From the NCBI GenBank assembly GCA_023393095.1, contig JAEWMT010000072.1, forward strand, positions 1 through 33,160: 33,160 nucleotides of DNA. The letters are read 5' to 3'. Both the position numbers and the translations under genes were made by a program. The stretch's first letter is position 1. The number at the start of each line of letters is the position of its first letter. A model generated the notes under the pieces. It was not told the DNA's origin. It did not search any database and was given only the letters and a program-made list of their open reading frames with translations. This document shows positions 26,023-33,160 of the stretch, piece by piece. This DNA comes from Bacillota bacterium (GTDB lineage Bacteria; Bacillota; Clostridia; Lachnospirales; Lachnospiraceae).

Positions 26023-28359
26023 ATGGATTATAGTTTTAAGTCTAACATAATCTCTTTACTGGATTTGGAATATCAAAAATCAATCAAGGAAGCTACTACA
26101 GTTGAGCTATATCATGCAGTTTCTAAAGCAGCAATAAGATCTCTTGATAAGGACTGGGGACTTAATGTTACAGGGAAAAAGGTTTGTTATCTATCGGCAG
26201 AGTTTTTAGTAGGCAGGTTAATATATAGTAATCTTTACAATATGGGTTTATTAAAACAATTAAGCGAGTTAATGAGTGAAAATAATCTGGATATCCGCAT
26301 GTTTGAAGACATTGAAGATGCCGCACTTGGTAACGGAGGTCTGGGGCGCCTGGCTGCCTGTTATCTGGATTCTGGAGCAACTATCGGCATTACGCTGAAT
26401 GGATATGGTATTCGATACAAATATGGGTTGTTTAAACAATATATCGAAAATGGTTTTCAGAAAGAGATGCCGGATGACTGGCAGCGCTTTGGAGATCCAT
26501 GGTCAATTCGTAAAGAGGAAGAAAAGGTCAGGATCAATTACAGAGGACAGTCCGTATATGCAGTTCCCTATGATATGCCAATCATCGGATACGGTAATCA
26601 AAAGGTTAATACACTTCGTCTATGGCAGGCGGAGCCAATAGAGAACTTCAACTTTGAATTGTTTAATCAGCAAAAATATGATAGGGTAAATGAAAATAAG
26701 AATGAAGCAGAGGCCATCAGCAGCCTCCTTTATCCAAATGATAATACGGATGAAGGAAAAAAGTTAAGATTAAAGCAGGAATATTTCTTTTCAGCCGCTA
26801 CACTAAAGGATTTAGTCAGAAGATATAAGAATAAATTCGAAGATGACTTTTCAAACTTTTCTACGGAATATACAATCCAATTAAATGATACTCATCCGGT
26901 TGTTGCAATTCCCGAGCTGATTCGCATCTTAGTGGAAGAACAGAATATAACCTTTGCAAAAGCACTTCAAATTGCCAAGGAAACATTTGCTTATACGAAT
27001 CATACCGTAATGACGGAGGCTTTGGAAAAATGGAATTCCGAACTATTCATGGCAGTGATACCAATCATTTACAGATATATTCTTTTGATTCAGAAAGCAC
27101 TCTTAAATGAACTGTATGCAGCAGGTAAAAACACCTATGAGGAGCATAAGCCATATATCATCGTAGATGGAAATATCATTCACATGGCTAGGCTGGCGGT
27201 ATATGCCAGTCACTCTACAAATGGTGTTGCAGCAATTCATACTGAAATACTTAAAAATGATGTTTTTAAGAATTGGTATGAGTTATATCCGGAGAGGTTC
27301 AATAATAAGACGAATGGAATAACCCAGAGAAGATGGTTGGCACTTGTCAATACGGAGTTAGCTGATTTTATCTCCGATAAGATCGGTGATTGCTGGATTA
27401 CTGATCTGTATTGCCTAAAGGGGCTTGAAAAATATAAGAATGATACATTGGTTATTAAGCAGTTTGATGATATCAAACGGATTAAAAAGAGTCAGTTGGC
27501 GTTATATATCTATAAACAGGAGGGCATTAGGATTAATCCGGATTTCATTTTTGATATTCAAGTGAAAAGACTACACGAATATAAACGCCAATTATTAAAT
27601 ATTTTTTCAATACTAGATATCTATTTTGGACTGAAGGATGGAAGTATTAAAGATTTCAATCCTACGGTATTTATATTCGGAGCGAAAGCGGCACCGGGCT
27701 ATTTTAGAGCCAAGGCTATCATTAAATTTATTAATGAAGTTGCCAAACGCATTGATCTGGATGAGGAAGTAAAGGATAAACTCAAGGTAGTCTTTATACA
27801 AAATTATAATGTATCCTATGCGGAAAAACTGGTGCCGGCAGCAGATATCTCAGAACAGATATCAACAGCAGGTACGGAAGCTTCCGGTACTGGTTGTATG
27901 AAATTTATGTTGAATGGTGCAGTAACTCTTGGAACCTATGATGGTGCAAATATTGAAATCATAGAACAATCGGGAGTAGATAATAACTATATCTTTGGTG
28001 CAAGAGTAGAAGAAATTATAAAAATAAGGGATTCTTATAATCCTAGAGCGATTTATGAGCAAAATCCAAGAATTAAGAGAGTACTTAATACCTTAGTTGA
28101 CGGTACCTTTGATGATGAAAAAACAGGTATGTTTGCAGAGCTTTATAACTCAATACTTAACGGTGCCAGCTGGCATAAGCCGGATCATTATTATCTATTG
28201 TTGGATTTTATCCCATATTGTGATGCAAAACTGGCAGCAAACAAGGATTACTCGGATGGGTATCTGTTTCGTAAAAAATGCTTTATGAATACGGCAAATG
28301 CCGGTAAATTCTCAAGTGACAGAGCAGTAAGAGAATATTCTAATGAGATATGGAATTAA
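26023..28359 (+). CDS. glgP: Glycogen/alpha-glucan phosphorylase (GT35)
   Basis: Releases glucose-1-phosphate from glycogen or maltodextrins using phosphate and pyridoxal phosphate. 778 aa, slightly shorter than the E. coli enzymes. Markers are GNGGLGRLAACYLDS in the N-terminal half, TIQLNDTHPVVAIPEL, TNHTVMTEALEKW, DIQVKRLHEYKRQLLN, and the cofactor site EASGTGCMKFMLNGAVTLGT, with the PLP lysine at about residue 627. The start is the ATG at 26023, 7 nt after GGAGG; an upstream ATG at 25984 lies in the tandem repeats without a ribosome binding site. No other glycogen gene is adjacent. Whether it prefers glycogen or maltodextrin is not decidable here. Confidence 0.97.
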   Translation: MDYSFKSNIISLLDLEYQKSIKEATTVELYHAVSKAAIRSLDKDWGLNVTGKKVCYLSAEFLVGRLIYSNLYNMGLLKQLSELMSENNLDIRMFEDIEDAALGNGGLGRLAACYLDSGATIGITLNGYGIRYKYGLFKQYIENGFQKEMPDDWQRFGDPWSIRKEEEKVRINYRGQSVYAVPYDMPIIGYGNQKVNTLRLWQAEPIENFNFELFNQQKYDRVNENKNEAEAISSLLYPNDNTDEGKKLRLKQEYFFSAATLKDLVRRYKNKFEDDFSNFSTEYTIQLNDTHPVVAIPELIRILVEEQNITFAKALQIAKETFAYTNHTVMTEALEKWNSELFMAVIPIIYRYILLIQKALLNELYAAGKNTYEEHKPYIIVDGNIIHMARLAVYASHSTNGVAAIHTEILKNDVFKNWYELYPERFNNKTNGITQRRWLALVNTELADFISDKIGDCWITDLYCLKGLEKYKNDTLVIKQFDDIKRIKKSQLALYIYKQEGIRINPDFIFDIQVKRLHEYKRQLLNIFSILDIYFGLKDGSIKDFNPTVFIFGAKAAPGYFRAKAIIKFINEVAKRIDLDEEVKDKLKVVFIQNYNVSYAEKLVPAADISEQISTAGTEASGTGCMKFMLNGAVTLGTYDGANIEIIEQSGVDNNYIFGARVEEIIKIRDSYNPRAIYEQNPRIKRVLNTLVDGTFDDEKTGMFAELYNSILNGASWHKPDHYYLLLDFIPYCDAKLAANKDYSDGYLFRKKCFMNTANAGKFSSDRAVREYSNEIWN

Positions 28360-28394
28360 ATAAGCTGATAAATTGCCTGTAAAGAAACAATATT

Positions 28395-28489
28395 GGAGCT
28401 GTCGCATTACTATGATATACCATTCCAGTTTAAACAATAATTTTTTATTGTCTAATCTGGAAGTGTTATATAATCTATGCGACAGCTCC
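28395..28489. terminator. Long hairpin between glgP and the convergent gene (GAGCTGTCG family)
   Basis: GGAGCTGTCGCA (28395-28406) pairs perfectly with TGCGACAGCTCC (28478-28489). The inner part also pairs imperfectly (CATTCCAG...CAATAA with TTATTG...CTGGAAGTG), giving a 95-nt hairpin. It lies 35 nt after the glgP stop and 50 nt from the stop of the facing gene, so bidirectional termination is plausible, though the U-tracts are weak. Confidence 0.65.
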
Positions 28490-28540
28490 TTGCCTGCGAA
28501 TCAAAATTGAATTACTTAGTAAATTTCTAATGTATCTGCA

Positions 28541-28816
28541 TTATTTTCTGTTAGCCATCATCATCTTTATCATTTCAAATTGTGCTTTCTCCTTCGGAGA
28601 CAAGTTCTTGCTCAGTAAATCAATCATCAAATCACTTTCTTCTTTGGAGAAGTTCAGATTCTGCTGCTGGAGTTTCTTGTTGGTATTAACCAATAGAGGG
28701 AGTAGTTTATCCATTGGTTTCCCATCTGCCTCTTTCATTAATTCCAACAAGATAGTGAGCTTACGGGGATCAATATTTTTTAGTTTCGGATTATTAGTCC
28801 AGGATGTATCAGCCAT
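28541..28816 (-). CDS. Unrecognised helical protein, 91 aa
   Basis: Not recognised. I start it at the ATG at 28816 (MADTSWTNNPKLKN), 7 nt after AGGAG; an ATG at 28819 is equally possible. It is predicted to be mostly helical and hydrophilic, rich in Leu, Lys and Met (LTILLELMKEADGKPMDKLLPLL...), with no membrane segment, and ends FEMIKMMMANRK. It overlaps the upstream gene by about 8 nt, so the two are translationally coupled and likely function together. Its LL-K-M style helices resemble the last 50 residues of the upstream protein (MFDMLKSMVPPEQMSTFENLSMLF), suggesting a shared short helical module (inference). Confidence 0.75.
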   Translation of the reverse strand: MADTSWTNNPKLKNIDPRKLTILLELMKEADGKPMDKLLPLLVNTNKKLQQQNLNFSKEESDLMIDLLSKNLSPKEKAQFEMIKMMMANRK

Positions 28817-29540
28817 CATTACGCTCCTTATTGTCGTCATTTTTATTATTATCATATGACATATTATTAAAAAGCATGCTAAGGTTTTCGAAGGTGCTCA
28901 TTTGCTCCGGAGGAACCATAGATTTTAACATGTCAAACATTTTATTGTTCATAAAACCTCCATTATTGGGTGGAGATGCAGAAGGTTCAGGTATATCATC
29001 GGTAGATTTTTCTTCTTTAATGTCAGGGGGAGTCTCATCCACGCTGTCAGAAGAATATTCCGGTTCTGTAGTCCTGGAAGAATTTGAATTCCCGGAAGAA
29101 TTAAAATCACTAAAGCTTTTAAATATGGACTCAAAATCTGGTCCGCTAAAATTACCTGTAACATTTTCTGCATCGTCGGAGGTGCCAAAATCACCGAAAT
29201 TGAAACCACCAGCCTCCTGCATGGTCTGCATGGTAGACATCATATTATTATACATTTCAAACATTCGTCTCATATTTAAAATGTTAAGAATCTGATCAAC
29301 AATTTCACCCTCTTTTATATTACAAATAGGCCGTATGCCATTCAATAATCCTTCTACATCAATCTTAATTCCTTTTAAGCCATTGGCAGTCAGAAAGCTT
29401 GTTTTTCCCACTGAACCTAGACTTCCCATCAGATCCAATAGCTTTGCTGCTAATTCAGCGATACCTTTTAAATTCGAATCCACATAAGGAATGCCGGCTT
29501 TAATTAGTTCTGCGATATGAGATAAGTCTTGATCTGCCAT
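28809..29540 (-). CDS. Unrecognised acidic low-complexity protein, 243 aa
   Basis: Not recognised. The start is at the ATG at 29540 (MADQDLSHIAELIKAGIPYVD), 5 nt after GGGAG. Residues 1-100 look helical (GIAELAAKLLDLMGSLG...). Then comes a Met-rich segment (MRRMFEMYNNMMSTMQTMQ), then about 80 residues of disordered Ser/Asp/Glu/Pro-rich sequence, then a C-terminal helical stretch (MFDMLKSMVPPEQMSTFENLSMLFNNM) and an Asn/Asp tail. No signal peptide or membrane helix is seen. Together with the overlapping 91-aa gene it forms a two-gene unit. Met-rich helix plus disordered acidic linker is seen in some sporulation-associated clostridial proteins, but I have no motif to support that here. Confidence 0.75.
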   Translation of the reverse strand: MADQDLSHIAELIKAGIPYVDSNLKGIAELAAKLLDLMGSLGSVGKTSFLTANGLKGIKIDVEGLLNGIRPICNIKEGEIVDQILNILNMRRMFEMYNNMMSTMQTMQEAGGFNFGDFGTSDDAENVTGNFSGPDFESIFKSFSDFNSSGNSNSSRTTEPEYSSDSVDETPPDIKEEKSTDDIPEPSASPPNNGGFMNNKMFDMLKSMVPPEQMSTFENLSMLFNNMSYDNNKNDDNKERNDG

Positions 29541-29625
29541 AGCTTCTCCCATTATTCATACTCATTACATTATATTCAAAGATGATCTAAAGATGAACGT
29601 CTTTGGTAAAGGCTGTCATAAAATA

Positions 29626-29792
29626 TCTATCAGTAATATAAGGAACTCCACATAATTCCTTCACACACAGATTGTAAGGAACAGGATTGATTTTATATGT
29701 CATATATTCGTATATGACATTCAAAGTCAATTACGTATCTTACAAACAGTGCATTACGGGGATTATGTGGAGTTCCTCATATCACTGATAGA
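29626..29792. repeat. Second long palindromic element (34-bp inverted repeats with inner hairpin)
   Basis: 29626-29659 and 29759-29792 are inverted copies differing at only a few positions (TCTATCAGTAATAT... / ...CTGATAGA). At the centre ATGTCATATA-TTCG-TATATGACAT (29697-29720) is a perfect 10-bp stem with a TTCG loop. There is a T8 run at the right end on the plus strand and a TATTTTA run on the minus side. It lies 20 nt after the luxS stop, so it may terminate luxS, but its size suggests a mobile palindromic repeat. Confidence 0.85.
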
Positions 29793-29812
29793 TTTTTTTT
29801 GAATTCTTGGTA

Positions 29813-30292
29813 CTACACCGGATAATTAAGGTGCTCATCGTCGATTTGATATAGAACTTCATCTAGGAATTTCTTTGCATACTGTTTTGCCAGGTTTAAG
29901 TCCATATCGGAAAAATTCCCACAGTTTTCAGCAGTAGCACCCGGAATATCACCTTCAAAATCACGTACAAATTCATACATATTTGTAACTAGAGGGACGA
30001 TATTCTTTGATTCATAATCTCCCCCAAGCAAAAGGTAAAAGCCGGTTCGACAGCCCATTGGTCCGAAATAGACGGTCTTATCTGCAAAATCTGGATGGTT
30101 ACGCAGATAAGTGGCACACAGATGTTCAATGGTATGAACTTCACCAGTATGCATAACCGGCTCAAAATTCGGACGTGTCATTCTGATATCAAAAGTGGTG
30201 ATGGTTTCTTCGCCGATTTTATCTTTTCTGGATACATAGATACCTCGCAGTAATCTCATATGATCAATAGTAAAGCTTGCAATCTGTTTCAT
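29813..30292 (-). CDS. luxS: S-ribosylhomocysteine lyase
   Basis: Splits S-ribosylhomocysteine into homocysteine and DPD, the precursor of autoinducer-2; part of the activated methyl cycle. 159 aa, typical. The metal site is complete: H53 and H57 in EVHTIEH, plus C124 in AENCGNF. The catalytic cysteine is C81 in GPMGCRTGFYL and the general base is E56. AAGGA lies 11 nt before the ATG. No pfs/mtnN gene is adjacent. The 536-nt spacer 30293-30828 is AT-rich and shows only a short direct repeat (AGTTAATTAT, about 30464-30484) and the promoter of the next gene. Confidence 0.98.
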   Translation of the reverse strand: MKQIASFTIDHMRLLRGIYVSRKDKIGEETITTFDIRMTRPNFEPVMHTGEVHTIEHLCATYLRNHPDFADKTVYFGPMGCRTGFYLLLGGDYESKNIVPLVTNMYEFVRDFEGDIPGATAENCGNFSDMDLNLAKQYAKKFLDEVLYQIDDEHLNYPV

Positions 30293-30758
30293 GATTTTTC
30301 TTATCCTTTCTGATTTCGCTATCTTGCAAACTATTCTACACGTTTCGCGGGTTGTAAAATAGTAATCAAAATTACGAATAAAGTAAAAATAAATAGTTTC
30401 TTTTTCATGATTTTTTATTCTTCATAAGTGTAACTAGCCAAAAAAATTCCGATTTCCATTCATAGTTAATTATATAGTTAATTATTGATTTGTATTTCCC
30501 TATTGTAGCATAAAGTACATACTGTGTGAACCGCATTTTATAACTATATTCGTTTCTGTACCTGAATTAAGACTCATGACGTCTAAATCAGTTAATTTGT
30601 CCTATGATATAAGTATTTAATTCAGAATGCGTAGCTCGCGTCATCATAAGAATTTACATTCATGGTATTTTAGTTTAACTATAGCGAAGAACGTACTTAT
30701 ACATTTTTTTGTATTAATAATACAATAATAATTAAATACTGTAATTATTTGTGAGAAC

Positions 30759-30787
30759 TTGACGAAAGATAATGGGATTGATATGAT
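30759..30787 (+). promoter_or_regulatory. Promoter of the two-component operon
   Basis: TTGACG (30759-30764), 17-nt spacer, TATGAT (30782-30787), about 40 nt before the response-regulator start codon. Confidence 0.75.
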
Positions 30788-30828
30788 ATAAATAAATAAT
30801 TGGTACATGATGGAAAAGGGGGAGTTTT

Positions 30829-31527
30829 GTGCTGATTGGAATATGTGATGATGAACAGATTATTAAGAAGGAGCTTATAAGGCTGTGCGATGAATATAAT
30901 CAAACTAATTTGTCTGCTTTTAAGTTAGTAAGTTTTTCTTCCGGGGAAGAAATATTACAGTTTGGACAAACCATTGATATTCTGTTTCTGGACATCCAGA
31001 TGAAAGGCATGGACGGCCTAAAAACAGCAGAAAAAATCAGGGAGAATGATGAAGGGATGATTATCATATTCCTTACCGGTTACAAAGGTTATATGCAGGT
31101 CGGTTACCGTGTCAGAGCCTTTCGATATCTTTTGAAGCCGGTGAATGAACAGGATTTCTACAATACATTAACTGAAGCAATCAAGGAAATTACAAGAAAT
31201 AGTAAAGCAATCGTCAATCTGGAGGGTGAAACCTTATTTATCAAATTAAATGATATTATTTATATAGAATATATGGAGCGTCATACCTTGGTCAGAACCT
31301 GCAGGGGAAGCTATGAAAGTCAGCAGACAATGAGTGAATGGGAAGATATATTAAATAATGGGGATTTCTTTCGTGTACATAAAGCTTACATTGTGAATAT
31401 CGGTTTTATTGAGGAGATTGGAAAACAAGTTCTTCTTGATAATGGAGAAAAGGTAGAATTAGCAATTCGCCAGATAGGAAAGTTAAAGAAGGCATGTAAA
31501 GCTTACAGAAGAAGAAATGCAAGATGA
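30829..31527 (+). CDS. LytTR-family response regulator (AgrA/VirR type)
   Basis: 232-aa transcription factor. The receiver domain (1-120) has the acidic pair D7/D8, the phosphorylated D55 in ILFLDIQMKGMDG, T83 and K103 in FRYLLKPVN. The C-terminal LytTR DNA-binding domain (about 125-228) shows NDIIYIEYMERHTLVRTCRG and FFRVHKAYIVN. LytTR proteins bind direct repeats about 21 bp apart; exactly such a pair lies 3' of the kinase gene. It starts at GTG 30829 with AGGGGGAG 4 nt upstream. The kinase gene follows after 13 nt, so this is a classic regulator-kinase operon. Targets probably include the downstream peptide unit (inference). Confidence 0.96.
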   Translation: MLIGICDDEQIIKKELIRLCDEYNQTNLSAFKLVSFSSGEEILQFGQTIDILFLDIQMKGMDGLKTAEKIRENDEGMIIIFLTGYKGYMQVGYRVRAFRYLLKPVNEQDFYNTLTEAIKEITRNSKAIVNLEGETLFIKLNDIIYIEYMERHTLVRTCRGSYESQQTMSEWEDILNNGDFFRVHKAYIVNIGFIEEIGKQVLLDNGEKVELAIRQIGKLKKACKAYRRRNAR

Positions 31528-31540
31528 GGAGTATTAAAAC

Positions 31541-32854
31541 ATGGGGAGTTTTGCAAATGTATTTTATTGCTATTATACTGATTTCATAAAAATCTGGTTG
31601 GTACTTTGGGGAATTATGAATTTTCCACCAGTAAAGAAAAAAAGCTATTATATGCTAACCATATTTATTCAAAGCTTTATTTTACTTTTATTTGCGTTGC
31701 TATGCGAGAAAAATAATCCTGACTTGGTGACAATTTGTGGAACCTTTCTCGTTATTACTACAGAAATTTTTTTATTTGATGATAAATTTTTCAAAAAGTT
31801 TGCTTTTTCCATATTAGCATATCTATTAATAATATTTCTGGATGCTTGTGCGGCCGGTATCTATTCGATTATATACATACAGGTAGATTCCCTTTTCTCA
31901 CGTTTATTCTTTAATTGCGTTAATATATTTACAATAGGAGTGTTTATAGCAGTCAGATGGGCGAGAAAGAATGCTATACAGCGGGTTAATATATCAAAAA
32001 AGATTTACGCGCTTCTTTTTGCTGGAGCGGGTATAGGTATCATGATTATATCCGGACTTATGATTGAAGCAAACAGTAAATCAGAAGAGAAAGCACGCAG
32101 AATCATTATAGTGATCACGATTATTGTTGTTATCACCTATTGTGCAGCCTGCCTAATGTTGGTGTTTATCACCGAATCCAGGGATAACTATAAGTCGCTC
32201 TCCCTGATCAATCAGAGGGTAATTGAATCTCAACAGCAATATTATATGCTAGTTAATGAGAAGCAGCAGGAGATACGAAGCATAAGGCATGAGATGAAGA
32301 ATCATCTTACCTGTATCCATGGACTTTATCAAGCCGGTAAACCATCTGAAATGGTGCAGTATCTTAATCAGCTCATTGAAGCTTCTGATTCATCAGCAGT
32401 ATTGTTTGATACGGGGAACGATATTGTTAATGCAATTTTAAATGATGCACAGAGTAGATACAGGAAGGATAACATTATAATTCGACTTGAGGGAGGCTTC
32501 CCTTCGGAATTTTATATTGAACCGATGGATTTGTGTATTATTATGGCAAATATCATAACAAATGCGGTAGAAGCGATACAGCGTATGGTACATAACAAAC
32601 AGGAAATTAGTTATATCGATGTTAGAATCAGCAGTTATAAGAATGATTTGTTTATTGATGTTAAAAATCCGGTGGATGAAAATTTGAAAATATCCAAAGG
32701 TATCCCGGTTACCAGTAAGAAGGATAGGGACTTTCATGGTTTTGGCATAAAAAATGTAATTCAGAGGGTTGAAAAATATCATGGAACATACCAATATAGA
32801 ATTAAGGATAATCAGTTTTGTGTGGAGATTAATATAAAAAATCAATTACATTAA
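31541..32854 (+). CDS. AgrC-like sensor histidine kinase (HPK10, GHKL ATPase)
   Basis: 437 aa. The first about 210 residues carry roughly six transmembrane helices, as in peptide-sensing AgrC/ComD/BlpH kinases. A coiled region leads to the phospho-acceptor H250 in RSIRHEMKNHL, with the N-box NIITNAVEAI at 337-346 and the glycine box FGIKNVIQRV near 402. A D-box is not obvious, as is usual for this subfamily. GAGGAG precedes the ATG. It phosphorylates the LytTR regulator encoded just upstream. The signal is unknown; family members typically sense secreted peptides, and no agrB/agrD-like or ABC exporter genes are visible inside the window. Confidence 0.95.
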   Translation: MGSFANVFYCYYTDFIKIWLVLWGIMNFPPVKKKSYYMLTIFIQSFILLLFALLCEKNNPDLVTICGTFLVITTEIFLFDDKFFKKFAFSILAYLLIIFLDACAAGIYSIIYIQVDSLFSRLFFNCVNIFTIGVFIAVRWARKNAIQRVNISKKIYALLFAGAGIGIMIISGLMIEANSKSEEKARRIIIVITIIVVITYCAACLMLVFITESRDNYKSLSLINQRVIESQQQYYMLVNEKQQEIRSIRHEMKNHLTCIHGLYQAGKPSEMVQYLNQLIEASDSSAVLFDTGNDIVNAILNDAQSRYRKDNIIIRLEGGFPSEFYIEPMDLCIIMANIITNAVEAIQRMVHNKQEISYIDVRISSYKNDLFIDVKNPVDENLKISKGIPVTSKKDRDFHGFGIKNVIQRVEKYHGTYQYRIKDNQFCVEINIKNQLH

Positions 32855-32859
32855 TTAAC

Positions 32860-32895
32860 AATTCGACGTTCATGCGGAAAAATTCGACGTTTATG
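32860..32895 (+). promoter_or_regulatory. LytTR-type operator: two direct repeats, 21-bp period
   Basis: AATTCGACGTTCATG starts at 32860 and AATTCGACGTTTATG at 32881: 14 of 15 bases identical, with exactly two helical turns between them. This is the layout bound by AgrA, VirR and ComE-type regulators. The second copy ends about 10 bp before a weak -35, as expected for an activator site. Confidence 0.8.
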
Positions 32896-32900
32896 TTTTG

Positions 32901-32967
32901 CCTTATTGAATATGCTCTGGTCATATGTTATATAATACATGTAACCAGGAGCGCTTATTCAATAAGG
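32901..32967. repeat. 67-bp inverted repeat spanning promoter and ribosome binding site
   Basis: CCTTATTGAATA (32901-32912) is perfectly complementary to TATTCAATAAGG (32956-32967). Pairing continues inward through GCTC/GAGC and CTGGT/ACCAG to a centre at the TATAAT. The right arm contains the AAGG of the peptide's ribosome binding site. Confidence 0.8.
32906..32936 (+). promoter_or_regulatory. Activator-type promoter of the small peptide unit
   Basis: A perfect TATAAT (32931-32936) has only a poor -35 (TTGAAT at 32906-32911, 19-nt spacer). A weak -35 next to LytTR repeats is typical of a promoter needing the regulator. Expected start is near 32943. Confidence 0.65.
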
Positions 32968-32977
32968 AGGTCATGGT

Positions 32978-33034
32978 ATGTCATCATTATCATATGATAT
33001 TATAATCTTAATTCAAAAATGGTTATGGTTTTAA
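32978..33034 (+). CDS. 18-aa hydrophobic peptide (putative LytTR-controlled peptide)
   Basis: The ORF reads MSSLSYDIIILIQKWLWF then TAA. AAGGAGG (32964-32970) is 7 nt before the ATG, among the best ribosome binding sites in the window. It has no signal peptide; after a short Ser-rich start it is almost entirely hydrophobic and aromatic, with one Asp and one Lys. It lies 124 nt after the AgrC-like kinase, downstream of a LytTR operator and promoter and before a strong hairpin, so it forms a complete small unit. The family is not recognised. Possibilities are a phenol-soluble-modulin/delta-toxin-like membrane-active peptide (those are short, leaderless and AgrA-driven), a leaderless pheromone, or a small toxin. 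Function is inference; the gene signals are observed. Confidence 0.6.
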   Translation: MSSLSYDIIILIQKWLWF

Positions 33035-33096
33035 TGACTAATTTTCGAAAGTATCTATTGGGGAATAAATACTTTACCGAATCTATTAAAGCAACT

Positions 33097-33146
33097 ACAC
33101 AGAATGCTTGGATTGATTATATCAATACAAGCATTCTGTGTTTCGT
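33097..33146 (+). terminator. Strong hairpin ending the peptide unit
   Basis: ACACAGAATGCTTG (33097-33110) pairs perfectly with CAAGCATTCTGTGT (33128-33141). After one G/A mismatch, ATTGAT pairs with ATCAAT, giving about 20 bp with a 3-nt loop. The tail TTCGTT is only moderately U-rich. It lies 62 nt after the peptide stop. Confidence 0.7.
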
Positions 33147-33160
33147 TAGTCAGAAAAGTA

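Noticed and set aside
33034..33160. ORF starting at the TAATG overlap with the 18-aa peptide and open to the window end (MTNFRKYLLGNKYF...)
   Set aside because: A near-perfect 20-bp hairpin lies inside it and there is no independent ribosome binding site. It could still be a coupled gene if it continues well past the edge, so it is left open rather than annotated.

Overview
The window looks like chromosomal DNA of a low-GC, anaerobic, Gram-positive bacterium, most likely a Lachnospiraceae/Clostridium-cluster XIV relative. Reasons: strong GGAGG-type ribosome binding sites, AT-rich spacers, a T-box leader on leuS, a class I cyclic-di-GMP riboswitch in front of a chemotaxis receptor, an S-layer-homology surface protein, and an AgrA/AgrC-type (LytTR/HPK10) two-component pair. 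This placement is inference from gene style; no rRNA or tRNA gene was found to confirm it.

Layout. 1-2958: 3' part of a large, GC-rich, glycine-repeat cell-surface protein with SLH domains, closed by a strong terminator. 3159-6382 (minus): argH and an M32 carboxypeptidase. 6503-6694: a long palindromic element in a divergent spacer. 6883-8350 (plus): a formylglycine-generating-enzyme-like protein and a short QueG-like iron-sulfur protein. 8489-9802 (plus): enolase. 9971-13819 (minus): an MBL-fold hydrolase, a 67-aa orphan and a Ca2+-type P-type ATPase. 14011-17685 (plus): a MATE exporter, then a c-di-GMP-I riboswitch and the chemotaxis receptor it controls. 21176-17694 (minus): four genes for a lipid glycosyltransferase, a NodB deacetylase, a flippase-like membrane protein and a DedA protein, the first three overlapping. 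21606-24433 (plus): leucine T-box and leuS. 24832-28359 (plus): a CDP-alcohol phosphatidyltransferase, a structured non-coding stretch with terminator, tandem repeats, and glycogen phosphorylase. 29540-28541 (minus): two overlapping unrecognised proteins. 29626-29792: a second long palindrome, then luxS (minus). 30829-32854 (plus): LytTR response regulator and AgrC-like kinase.

The most interesting spot is the right edge. Just after the kinase lie two direct copies of AATTCGACGTT exactly 21 bp apart, the helical spacing LytTR regulators bind. They are followed by a promoter with a perfect TATAAT and a poor -35, a strong ribosome binding site, an 18-codon ORF (MSSLSYDIIILIQKWLWF) and a roughly 20-bp terminator-like hairpin. 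This reads as a complete, previously unannotated small transcription unit for a hydrophobic peptide that the adjacent two-component system probably activates. The promoter and ribosome binding site also sit inside one 67-bp inverted repeat, suggesting a second layer of control on read-through RNA.

Most of the rest is housekeeping (glycolysis, arginine synthesis, glycogen breakdown, tRNA charging, Ca2+ export), with envelope-lipid and signalling genes interspersed.
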